Positions 56,920-64,000 of a stretch of DNA of 64,000 nt are shown piece by piece. Below the pieces are notes generated by a model. It saw nothing but the letters and a program-made list of their open reading frames with translations. It did no database searches and was not told the origin of the DNA. Source of the DNA: a virus; IMG/VR virus record IMGVR_UViG_3300032516_000004, positions 1 through 64,000 of that record; one strand, written 5' to 3'. The stretch's first letter is position 1, and every line of letters begins with the position of its first letter. The position numbers were made by a program, and so were the translations under genes.

Positions 56920-59900
56920 ATGACAAGTTTAATCCGGGGTAGTATGTATGGGGATCCTAGAGTCCAGGCATCTCGCGAACTACCCCATGGTATGACTCCT
57001 GATTCTATCGAACAACTAGCCTCGAGATTCGAAAATTTCGTGCCCGGTATTTCCAGCTCACAAGGCACAGCATCAAAACAATTCTTTGAAGGTTTGCTGC
57101 CTGAGGGCGCAGAACTGTCACCCAGAACACATCGGCAGGCACAATTCAATATACCGGGTGGCGGCGCATTGAGTAACTTTATTGGTGGAGGGGTTGGGGG
57201 TGGTGGTGGTACCATGGTGACCCCACAACAACCCTACCAGCCAGAGTTCAGCGATCCCTCGAGACAAGCCTATCCCATCCATCGAATTTTGGCTAATCGT
57301 TACTGGCGTTTATTCTATAAGTTAGATCCAACTATTGGCAATTGTGTCGATCTCATGGCCACAATGCCATGGTCAGATTGCCAATTAACAGGTGAAGGGG
57401 TTACCGGTGAAATTAAAGAAGCCTACGAGGAAATGTGGAAAGAGTGTGAGATACTAAAAATTCTTGAATATATGGTTAAGGAATTCTTAGTGGTCGGTGA
57501 AGTGTGTAACCATTGCTTCTTCGATGATTCAAAGGGCATCTGGACCTATGTGGCGCTTCATAATCCTGATCAGCTAGAAGTAATCGATGCCCCATTCATA
57601 AAAATGCAACCGGTAATCGAGTTTATTCCTGACGATCGATTACGAGCAGTTCTTACCTCCAATAATCATCTGTTGCGTCGTATTAGAGAGCAAATGCCTG
57701 CCGAGCTGATCGCTCGTCTAATTGCACGACAAAATATACCGCTTAGCCCTATTAATGCTACTTTTATTCCTCGTCGTTTACATCCCTATGATACTCGTGG
57801 CACCAGCATTATCAGTAGAATGTGGCGGATACTGATGTATGAGGATAGCCAACCACCTGGAACCCCAATTACCAGACCAGATGGCACAAATACACCAATT
57901 GAACAAATATCTATTAATGATCTAATTGTTGGTAAAAACGGTGACATACAAAAAATAACTCATATCTCTGAAAAATACTCAGAAGAACTTATGGAAATTA
58001 AAATTCATGGTGGTTGGACAATTAACTGTACCAAGAGCCATAAATGGCCAATATTCAAAAAGGATAGCTATCGTAGTGGTTCTATAAAAACGCTTGCTTC
58101 AAATATACAGATTGGTGACTATTTATCAATACCTCGACAATTTGTTAAATCTAAGTTAGATAAAAATTCTACTAGTTCCATGGCCAGATTATTGGGTTAT
58201 TATGTGGCCGAGGGATCTAGAACTAATATATCTAGTCAATATAAAGGAAAGACCTATAAATATCACCATGGATTATCCTGGGCTCTATCATTAGATGAAA
58301 AGAACACCTTAGCTAAAGATATTCTTGAAATATGCACTAAAATAAATTGTAGTCCAAAATTTTATGTTGGGAAGTCAAATTTAAGTAGAAATGGCTGTGC
58401 AATACACACTCACAAAAAAGCAGACATCTGGTTAGCTGATTGGATGTTTAGTAATGGAGGTGAACACGCGGCTACAAAACAGCTCTCTCAAATGGTAATG
58501 GGGTGGCCTCTAAAACTTAAACAAGAATTTATTCGTGGTTATTTTAGAGGCGATGGATCATATAATCTATTGTGTAAGCCTAAAACAAAAATAACACAAA
58601 GACGTACAGTTCAAAGCACTGTAAAAGCAGCAACCGTATCATCTGCTCTGGCGTATCAAATACAACTAATCCTTGCCCAATTGGGAATTTTTGCTAAGAT
58701 TAGGGTCTATCAACCACCCAACAATGATGGAAGAAATAGACGAAAAATTAATTATATAGAATGTACTGGTCGTCATGGTGATAAGCTAGCGTCGGTTGTT
58801 TGGGGTAAAGTTAGAGAACGATCTGTTATGGATCACAGATCGCAATCACGTGTTGTTGTAACTAAGACACACATATTGTTACCAATCACCAAGGTGGCCA
58901 TCGAAAAATATGATGGATTAGTCTATAGTCTTGAAACATCTGGTGATCACTCATATTTAAATGCAAATGTCGCAACATATAATTCGATTTATAATGCATC
59001 TATTCAAACGGCTAGAAGACAGAGTAGTCCCTTGAAGATCGCTAAACTAGGAAATCCGCAAACAGGCTGGATTCCCAGCCCTGAACATGAACAACGTCTA
59101 CTACGTTTGTTAGCTCAGGCTGAAATGGATCCTGCGGCATGGATCACGTACCATTACGGGATCCAATTTGAGTTGGTTGGTGTTCAAGAACGAGTAATGA
59201 ACATCAGCCAACACAATGAAGTGATTGAACGGATTAAGTTAGTTGCACTCGGAATTAGTAAAGCGTTCCTATCGGGCGAGGTCACGTATAGCTCGGCCTA
59301 CACGGGTCTTTCAGTTTTCTTGCAACGCATGAAGGCGATGCGTAATTTCTTTGTTAATAGTTGGGTGATCCCCAAGTTCTTTACTCCAATTGCGAAGATG
59401 AACGGTTGGGTGAAGAGTGACAAGGGTGAACTGAACCATCGGTACCGAATTAAGAGATCCCAGCGAGAGATTGAACAACAAAATCGGTACATAATCCCAC
59501 ATATTGAATGGGAAAAACAACTTGACCAGACCATTAATAGTGATTTGGTAAATGCCATGACCTCACTCGAGGGTCTAGGGATCAAGTTCTCCAAGACCAC
59601 CAAGTATGCGGCGGTGAATAAGAAGTTTGAGGAAGAGGTTCGGAAGATCAAGGAAGAGCAAAAATTCGAAATGGAGCTAGCCCCATATATTGCGCCTAGT
59701 CAAGTGGCGGGTGGACCTGGTGCACCCGGTGGTGCTCCACCAATGCCTACTGGAGGAGGGCCACCGGCCCCAATGGGTGGTGAGCCTGAACCAGGCGCTG
59801 GGGCATTACCTCCAGGAGCCATGGGTCCAGGTGCTGAAGCGTCGTCTGATAAAGCGGGGGCAGGTGGTGGTACGGGTCCTTCAGGTAAGAAGGATCCAGC

Positions 59901-60402
59901 AGTTCGTGATATGGAATCCAGTATCTGGGATCGTAAAGGTAGGTCCGGGAATTGGTCGGCGTCAGAAATTCATGAGCTTGATCAGTTGATCCGCGAGGGA
60001 CATACTGACTCACCATTGTGGGGTGATATGGATGGTCCAGCATTTAGAAAGGCTGTGAATTCCCAGGACGCTTGGCAAGTCCTTGAGGTTATTGAAGATC
60101 ACTTGACTGACCATGGATATCCGGCAGATGACATCCGACAACTACGTAGAATTCTCGATGAAGAGGGGGTTCTAAAGGACATATCGACTGGTGATGTAGA
60201 AGTATTAAAGTCTGTTGAACGGAAAATGGATGATAGTGGTACATTAAACGATCAAGATGCCATGGAACGACTATCAGCACAAATAGATGGTGAAAAGACT
60301 GGCACAGTAGAAATGGGAAATCCAGAGTTACTCTACGTTGGTCATGGAAATCAAGATATTGGGTCCTGGAGCGGGGATATTAGTGATAAGATTCCTAGAT
60401 AA
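56920..60402 (+). CDS. portal protein interrupted by an intein
   Basis: The 1160-residue product contains a 379-residue intein (residues 310-688); the spliced portal would be 781 aa. The extein has the portal pattern: a core beginning near RILANRYWRLFYKLDPTIGN, the FIPRRLHPYDTRGTS..RMWRILMYED-SIYNASIQTARRQ junction, and a helical C-terminal core. This is followed by a P/G-rich linker and a charged helical tail of about 180 residues. Portals form the dodecameric ring through which terminase packs DNA. The intein sits in a conserved part, as inteins usually do, so splicing is needed for function. Confidence 0.8.
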   Translation: MTSLIRGSMYGDPRVQASRELPHGMTPDSIEQLASRFENFVPGISSSQGTASKQFFEGLLPEGAELSPRTHRQAQFNIPGGGALSNFIGGGVGGGGGTMVTPQQPYQPEFSDPSRQAYPIHRILANRYWRLFYKLDPTIGNCVDLMATMPWSDCQLTGEGVTGEIKEAYEEMWKECEILKILEYMVKEFLVVGEVCNHCFFDDSKGIWTYVALHNPDQLEVIDAPFIKMQPVIEFIPDDRLRAVLTSNNHLLRRIREQMPAELIARLIARQNIPLSPINATFIPRRLHPYDTRGTSIISRMWRILMYEDSQPPGTPITRPDGTNTPIEQISINDLIVGKNGDIQKITHISEKYSEELMEIKIHGGWTINCTKSHKWPIFKKDSYRSGSIKTLASNIQIGDYLSIPRQFVKSKLDKNSTSSMARLLGYYVAEGSRTNISSQYKGKTYKYHHGLSWALSLDEKNTLAKDILEICTKINCSPKFYVGKSNLSRNGCAIHTHKKADIWLADWMFSNGGEHAATKQLSQMVMGWPLKLKQEFIRGYFRGDGSYNLLCKPKTKITQRRTVQSTVKAATVSSALAYQIQLILAQLGIFAKIRVYQPPNNDGRNRRKINYIECTGRHGDKLASVVWGKVRERSVMDHRSQSRVVVTKTHILLPITKVAIEKYDGLVYSLETSGDHSYLNANVATYNSIYNASIQTARRQSSPLKIAKLGNPQTGWIPSPEHEQRLLRLLAQAEMDPAAWITYHYGIQFELVGVQERVMNISQHNEVIERIKLVALGISKAFLSGEVTYSSAYTGLSVFLQRMKAMRNFFVNSWVIPKFFTPIAKMNGWVKSDKGELNHRYRIKRSQREIEQQNRYIIPHIEWEKQLDQTINSDLVNAMTSLEGLGIKFSKTTKYAAVNKKFEEEVRKIKEEQKFEMELAPYIAPSQVAGGPGAPGGAPPMPTGGGPPAPMGGEPEPGAGALPPGAMGPGAEASSDKAGAGGGTGPSGKKDPAVRDMESSIWDRKGRSGNWSASEIHELDQLIREGHTDSPLWGDMDGPAFRKAVNSQDAWQVLEVIEDHLTDHGYPADDIRQLRRILDEEGVLKDISTGDVEVLKSVERKMDDSGTLNDQDAMERLSAQIDGEKTGTVEMGNPELLYVGHGNQDIGSWSGDISDKIPR
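57847..58983 (+). mobile_element. intein with LAGLIDADG homing endonuclease, in the portal gene
   Basis: The element begins with Ser (AGC at 57847) in SQPPGTPI and ends with YN before a +1 Ser. Splice blocks: A around the N-terminal Ser, B as NCTKSHKW (TxxH), F as VYSLETSGDHSYL and G as NVATYN-S. Two dodecapeptide motifs, LLGYYVAEGS and IRGYFRGDGS, mark a LAGLIDADG endonuclease between blocks B and F. The N-terminal Ser and the Tyr-Asn end (instead of His-Asn) are less usual. The frame is intact, so it is probably active. Confidence 0.9.
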
Positions 60403-60603
60403 TTACTTCTTACGAACATATTCCACAACTCTATACGGGGCATCGTGGCCCATCTTAAATTCTTTAATTTCTTTCATGGCACTTCGTTTTGTGTGATGAA
60501 TCTCATACCCACATTGGTACCACAGTCCCCTACGTTCTCCAGTAATATGGTTAGATTCTTCTCGTGTTTCTACTAAATAAATTTTCATTTTAACATTTAC
60601 CAT
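60403..60603 (-). CDS. hypothetical protein, 66 aa
   Basis: AAGGAT precedes the ATG, which overlaps the upstream stop. Basic and mixed (KIYLVETREES, then EIKEFKMG). It ends one base from the portal stop, the convergent boundary of the virion operon. No family is recognised. Confidence 0.55.
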   Translation of the reverse strand: MVNVKMKIYLVETREESNHITGERRGLWYQCGYEIHHTKRSAMKEIKEFKMGHDAPYRVVEYVRKK

Positions 60604-60845
60604 GTTGGATCCTTTACCACAGTCATTGATCTTTTATTACATTCTGGGCATTTATATTCGTATGTTCCCGGTATTTTGGGTGCTGGGGGTGGGTGGTGAT
60701 ATTGATGCCTACATTGTTGCTTGTCGGCGGTGTACGATCCCGCAAACTTAGCTCTTGCTCTGTCTAATAAGATTTTAACCCTATATGGTGGAAGGCTATG
60801 TACCATATTGTGGTTCATATATTCTATTATAGTCGGTAGCATCAT
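60597..60845 (-). CDS. small zinc-ribbon protein, 82 aa
   Basis: YKCPECNKR near the C-terminus plus CRHQYHH upstream may bind metal. The start overlaps the end of the PLD-like gene by 50 bases, so the ATG at 60818 may be the true start. No family is recognised. Confidence 0.5.
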   Translation of the reverse strand: MMLPTIIEYMNHNMVHSLPPYRVKILLDRARAKFAGSYTADKQQCRHQYHHPPPAPKIPGTYEYKCPECNKRSMTVVKDPTW

Positions 60846-61323
60846 TTATGTTTTGGTCTAACATAAATGCCCGATCCCAAGTAAAACTAAATTTGTTGAT
60901 AATGTCGGTAATTAATTTTTTGTCAGTTATTACAATAGAACAGTCAAACATTGTGCTGGGGGACCAATTTCTTCCACCAAGAATTGCTACCGGTTTTGTC
61001 CCATAAATTATTACACATTTAAAATGACTTTTAGGTAATACTCGACAAGTCATTTGATGCCCGATGTGTTTCGAAATGCTCCTTGCTTTCTCAACGCATT
61101 TATCAAATGAAGTATTGGTTTTTAATTTTAGGAAACCATTTTTAGGTGGAGCGCCAATTAACAGTCTACATGGAATATTGCGACCCTTAATCATATTTAA
61201 CATGTTAGACGCTTGTTTATATAGAATAACACCATACGATGCTATGTCCACACGCTTAGCATCTAAAAGCTTATTTTGAATGAATCGCCAATATTCCTGT
61301 TCATCCCAAATAAGTTCAGTCAT
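60796..61323 (-). CDS. phospholipase D-like protein with altered HKD motif, 175 aa
   Basis: Around residue 98 it reads SHFKCVIIYGTKPVAILGGRNWS, the PLD pattern HxKx4(D)x6GGxN, except that the usual Asp is Tyr. The N-terminal half has the expected helix-strand order with IASYGVIL and LLIGAPP. Single-HKD proteins act as dimers, often as nucleases. His, Lys and Asn are retained, so activity remains possible, but the missing Asp may alter it. Confidence 0.65.
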   Translation of the reverse strand: MTELIWDEQEYWRFIQNKLLDAKRVDIASYGVILYKQASNMLNMIKGRNIPCRLLIGAPPKNGFLKLKTNTSFDKCVEKARSISKHIGHQMTCRVLPKSHFKCVIIYGTKPVAILGGRNWSPSTMFDCSIVITDKKLITDIINKFSFTWDRAFMLDQNINDATDYNRIYEPQYGT

Positions 61324-61514
61324 TTTGGTTTTTGTAGTTTTTTAATTCCTGTTAAAATCATGTCGTCAGCATCATTTGTTAATAACATATCACCATCTTC
61401 TAACCATGGATTTCTTATCAAAATAGTAATTTTAGTTTCATATGGTCGATCAAACATTTGAGCAATTTTATTTAAATAACCGCTAATCTCTCGATGCGCG
61501 TCTTGTATATTCAT
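61320..61514 (-). CDS. hypothetical protein, 64 aa
   Basis: Small and mixed; it overlaps the PLD-like gene by four bases, so the two are coupled. A segment TKITILIRNPWLEDGDML suggests a strand-turn unit. No family is recognised. Confidence 0.55.
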   Translation of the reverse strand: MNIQDAHREISGYLNKIAQMFDRPYETKITILIRNPWLEDGDMLLTNDADDMILTGIKKLQKPK

Positions 61515-61515
61515 T

Positions 61516-61899
61516 CTATTTGTCTTCCGGTATGGTGTGAGTTATAGTGTATTTAGCTTCTGTTAGCGGGTCAGGTTTTAAACCATTATAATTACAGATG
61601 AGACATGGTGTGCTATTCATGATTACACCAATTGGTTTCATAGGGTGTTGATGACGAATCCACCCACCGTCACATTTACATGTTACGTTTCCAGCTCCGA
61701 TTTTATCAATATACTGGGTAACTAATTCTCGATTATTTTCAATCGCCCAACGAAGATCAATGCGTTCTCCCTCAAGGACACCATCAACTATTCCAACCAC
61801 GGCATTAAATAGTTGACTGTCGATTTTAATGGGATCAATACCACGATTAACTAAACCGTTAGTTACGATGTCGATTGCAGCTTGAATGTTTATTGACAT
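61516..61899 (-). CDS. hypothetical protein with Cys/His knuckle, 127 aa
   Basis: A helical N-terminal half is followed by VTCKCDGGWIRHQHP and TPCLICNYNGL, a likely zinc site. It lies between two metal- or nucleic-acid-related genes in a leftward unit. No family is recognised. Confidence 0.6.
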   Translation of the reverse strand: MSINIQAAIDIVTNGLVNRGIDPIKIDSQLFNAVVGIVDGVLEGERIDLRWAIENNRELVTQYIDKIGAGNVTCKCDGGWIRHQHPMKPIGVIMNSTPCLICNYNGLKPDPLTEAKYTITHTIPEDK

Positions 61900-62394
61900 T
61901 TACCACCACGGCCATCTATCGTTAGGTCCGTCAATCCATTGTTCTCTTGGAACGTTCACCAATTGCCCCGCTCGTTTTCTAGCCATTCGTTCAGCCCAAC
62001 AATCCAAATATGGGTGCCGATTCTTTTGGAATAAGTATATAACGATCATATGACCCATATAGGTAACATAAAACAGTAGACCTAACCACAACCATTGCCA
62101 ACAATGTGTGCCCTCGTGAACCACTATTCTAGCAACCGATGCATCATCTTCTGGTCCAACTTCATCACGATAAACCATAAATAAGAATAATCCAACTCCC
62201 GCCCAATCCTTCCAGAGTTTATCATGCCACTTCTTCATCCGATAAGATAAACGAAATTTTACAAACGCACCACATCTACCAGTGTGAATGAAATCACCAG
62301 ACCAATACCCACATAGGGCATAGATCCAACATATCACGAGCGGAGCCACCCAATTAAATGATATGATAAAAAGAGTTGTTTGCCACCAATTCAT
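61900..62394 (-). CDS. membrane protein with HExxH metallopeptidase-like motif, 164 aa
   Basis: An N-terminal TM helix (about 5-30) and a second hydrophobic segment (about 105-125) flank VVHEGTHCWQWLWLG, a HExxH zinc motif, with CWAERMARK downstream as a possible third-ligand region. This order resembles small HEGTH-type membrane proteins in phages. Proteolysis at the membrane is plausible but not shown. Confidence 0.65.
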   Translation of the reverse strand: MNWWQTTLFIISFNWVAPLVICWIYALCGYWSGDFIHTGRCGAFVKFRLSYRMKKWHDKLWKDWAGVGLFLFMVYRDEVGPEDDASVARIVVHEGTHCWQWLWLGLLFYVTYMGHMIVIYLFQKNRHPYLDCWAERMARKRAGQLVNVPREQWIDGPNDRWPWW

Positions 62395-62396
62395 TG

Positions 62397-62927
62397 TTAT
62401 ACCTCATTACCCCAGTGATCCCAGTTTGAGCGTATTTCCCTTGCGAACATCTCAAGTCTAGGACTTGGACTTATACTTTCAAAATAAGCAAATGCCTCAT
62501 CGGGTTTCTTGCTATGTCGAGTTCTTGTGGCAAATACCACTGATGGCTTTCTATTTATTGGTTTTGGCACCATCGCGGCACCACGTGTACCCAATAGACA
62601 CAGTTCGTGAGATCCCATGATGTATCGACCAAGACCTTTTTGCAATTTCCCATTAGCGCCCATCTTGACCCACGCGATATGAGTTACATACCTAAACCCA
62701 ATGTCTTTCATCACTACCAAGGCATCAGGAAGATGATTTAAGGTCACCCACATCCACAGATGGGCGTCCACATCAACGAAGTCCCAACACGGCGAATTTA
62801 GAATGACACGTACAACGTCTGGGGTACGTAGAAGGTTGTAGTGCTTGTCAGAACCACGTTTTATTTTACCACCACCTGGTTCCCACCACGGTGGATCAAC
62901 TACAACACATTTATACATAATTATCAT
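62397..62927 (-). CDS. MT-A70-family N6-adenine methyltransferase
   Basis: 176 aa. The catalytic DPPW lies at residue 11. Further MT-A70 features are GLGRYIMGSHELCLLGTRG near 97 and HSKKPDEAF near 137, then SPRLEMFAR and WDHWGNE at the end. The enzyme transfers a methyl group from S-adenosylmethionine to adenine in DNA or RNA. No cognate restriction enzyme is seen, so an orphan methylase protecting phage DNA is likely. The start could also be the ATG at 62918. Confidence 0.85.
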   Translation of the reverse strand: MIIMYKCVVVDPPWWEPGGGKIKRGSDKHYNLLRTPDVVRVILNSPCWDFVDVDAHLWMWVTLNHLPDALVVMKDIGFRYVTHIAWVKMGANGKLQKGLGRYIMGSHELCLLGTRGAAMVPKPINRKPSVVFATRTRHSKKPDEAFAYFESISPSPRLEMFAREIRSNWDHWGNEV

Positions 62928-63199
62928 CCACGTTTAAGCTCATCTATTGCTGGATAAGCTTTACCACGTCCTGGTTTTCTAAACCATCCTTTCAAACCAT
63001 CTCTTGGTATATAAGTACCAAAACATCCTTGACCACATATGTCTTCAACATTACGTAATTTACGTGCGGCGTCTATTGTGATTTTACCACAAGCATTACA
63101 AAGCGAAGCCATTACCACCTTATTTTTAATGTGGACATGACCAGATTCATATTCGACGATAGATGACCCACATACCACACAATTTACTGTACTAGCCAT
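62924..63199 (-). CDS. zinc-ribbon protein, 91 aa
   Basis: Start at 63199 with GGGGATG upstream. CVVCGSS near the start and CNACGK near residue 33 form one zinc site; a further CGQGC follows. It is coupled to the methyltransferase gene (four-base overlap). Confidence 0.6.
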   Translation of the reverse strand: MASTVNCVVCGSSIVEYESGHVHIKNKVVMASLCNACGKITIDAARKLRNVEDICGQGCFGTYIPRDGLKGWFRKPGRGKAYPAIDELKRG

Positions 63200-63686
63200 T
63201 TTGCATCCCCGCTCTCTCACCAAGTTCCTTCCTCCACCAATATTGCCCTTCACCTTCTTGGCGAGCCCTAAAATTGGTATATCCTAGAGCCCAACGAATT
63301 GCATTCTTGAGCTGTTTGATTTGTTTCTTATATTCTTTAAGCCTTTTGGTTAAATACAAGTTATCAAATGGTTTTCCTTTGCCATAGAATACTTTGAAGA
63401 ATTCCTGGGCCGACAATTTACCATTATTATCAAATGTGAGGAATGGGACATCAATAAAATAGTCTGATTTTATGGTTGGCAAAATGTCATAGACACACCG
63501 CCATGAACATAGATGTAAATGCTTACATGCGTGATCCTGGGTAAACACTTTGATCTCTAAGTATTCTCGATCATCCTTATTGAAGTCAATTAGTTGCTTA
63601 CACCAATCGCAACCATATGTGGCCTCAGACATGATTTTACGACTTCCACACTTACATGTTTTATATTTTGCCTCTTTTATAAGCAT
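63192..63686 (-). CDS. hypothetical protein with zinc knuckles, 164 aa
   Basis: Start at 63686 with GGAGG directly upstream. CKCGS and CDWCKQ near the N-terminus make a zinc site, with later Cys/His (HACKHLHLCSWRC). It is the first gene after the sigma-54-type element at 63709; the predicted leader is only about 12 bases and just holds the ribosome site. Confidence 0.65.
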   Translation of the reverse strand: MLIKEAKYKTCKCGSRKIMSEATYGCDWCKQLIDFNKDDREYLEIKVFTQDHACKHLHLCSWRCVYDILPTIKSDYFIDVPFLTFDNNGKLSAQEFFKVFYGKGKPFDNLYLTKRLKEYKKQIKQLKNAIRWALGYTNFRARQEGEGQYWWRKELGERAGMQNG

Positions 63687-63708
63687 ATGACCTCCAAATA
63701 TAGGGAAT

Positions 63709-63724
63709 TGCAAATTTTGTGCCT
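63709..63724 (-). promoter_or_regulatory. sigma-54-type -24/-12 promoter (strong match)
   Basis: Minus strand reads AGGCACAAAATTTGCAAT: GGCAC and TTGCA with GG-N10-GC. It would drive the leftward accessory genes 63.7-60.4 kb. Confidence 0.75.
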
Positions 63725-63935
63725 ATGTCTCCCTATCATATTTCTTACAAGTATGGATTCGACCGTTTTGGTTAGCTAATCTCCAACCTCGTTCAGTTAC
63801 CACCCACTTTAAATATTTATGACCACAATATCTACATGTAAATGACCGTGGATATTGATCTTCTTGTTCACATTCCCATTCATTGTCCCAATTGTCCAGG
63901 GCATCATTGATAGCGTCGTCTGCCATATCGCCCAT
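63723..63935 (-). CDS. small zinc-ribbon protein, 70 aa
   Basis: An acidic N-terminus (DDAINDALDNWDNEWECEQ) is followed by CRYCGHKY and a late HTCKK, one possible zinc site. Its stop overlaps the sigma-54-type element. The remaining 65 bases to the window edge show no feature. Confidence 0.55.
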   Translation of the reverse strand: MGDMADDAINDALDNWDNEWECEQEDQYPRSFTCRYCGHKYLKWVVTERGWRLANQNGRIHTCKKYDRET

Positions 63936-64000
63936 ATCCAGATATAGTTCTCCAGTAATTCTAATATATTGCTAGCATGCCTGTAAGCTCTACTATTTTA

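Overview
The window looks like part of a large tailed-phage (Caudoviricetes) genome. It has a large terminase, a portal protein interrupted by an intein, long virion-type proteins in one rightward operon, two free-standing HNH endonucleases, dozens of tightly packed and often overlapping small ORFs, a phage-borne tRNA-Leu and a phage-borne tmRNA. The host cannot be named. Eight GG-N10-GC elements of the sigma-54 (-24/-12) type stand in front of leftward genes, which points to a bacterium that uses sigma-54, and a PilZ-domain protein fits a host with cyclic-di-GMP signalling.

Layout. 1-2.2 kb (leftward): a MoxR-type AAA+ ATPase cut by the window edge, with small partners. 2.3-4.6 kb (rightward): a possible virion-type protein and three small membrane proteins. 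4.6-17.4 kb (leftward): about 40 small genes in two sigma-54-type units. They include a minimal ATP-dependent ligase/nucleotidyltransferase, the PilZ protein, a duplicated 200-aa family, zinc-finger proteins and tRNA-Leu(UAA). 17.5-26.1 kb: a visibly more GC-rich mosaic of short units on both strands, containing a palindrome array (18.9-19.25 kb), a protein with RAMP-like motifs and a rightward block of coupled small genes. 26.1-26.5 kb: tmRNA. 27-31.5 kb: two sizeable unknown proteins, a possible histone-fold protein and a membrane-anchored lytic transglycosylase. 31.6 kb: a LexA-type DNA-binding domain protein. 32-60.4 kb (rightward): the packaging and virion operon, with ferritin-like, J-domain, DUF192, zinc-ribbon, terminase, HNH, HAD/pyrophosphatase-like, 2H-phosphoesterase/ParB/GGCT-like and portal genes. 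60.4-64 kb (leftward): accessory genes including a PLD-like protein, an HExxH membrane protein and an MT-A70 methyltransferase.

How it fits together. Leftward accessory genes appear to be driven from sigma-54-type promoters. The few rightward promoters that can be seen are sigma-70-like (-35/-10 or extended -10). The rightward operon makes the packaging motor, the portal and long multi-domain proteins of the kind seen in phage polyvalent proteins. Homing elements have entered at three places there: after terL, between the two polyvalent-type genes, and inside the portal. No major capsid protein, tail or replication gene was recognised, so they presumably lie outside the window or are too divergent to recognise by eye. 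All functional names rest on motifs read by eye; no database search was made.
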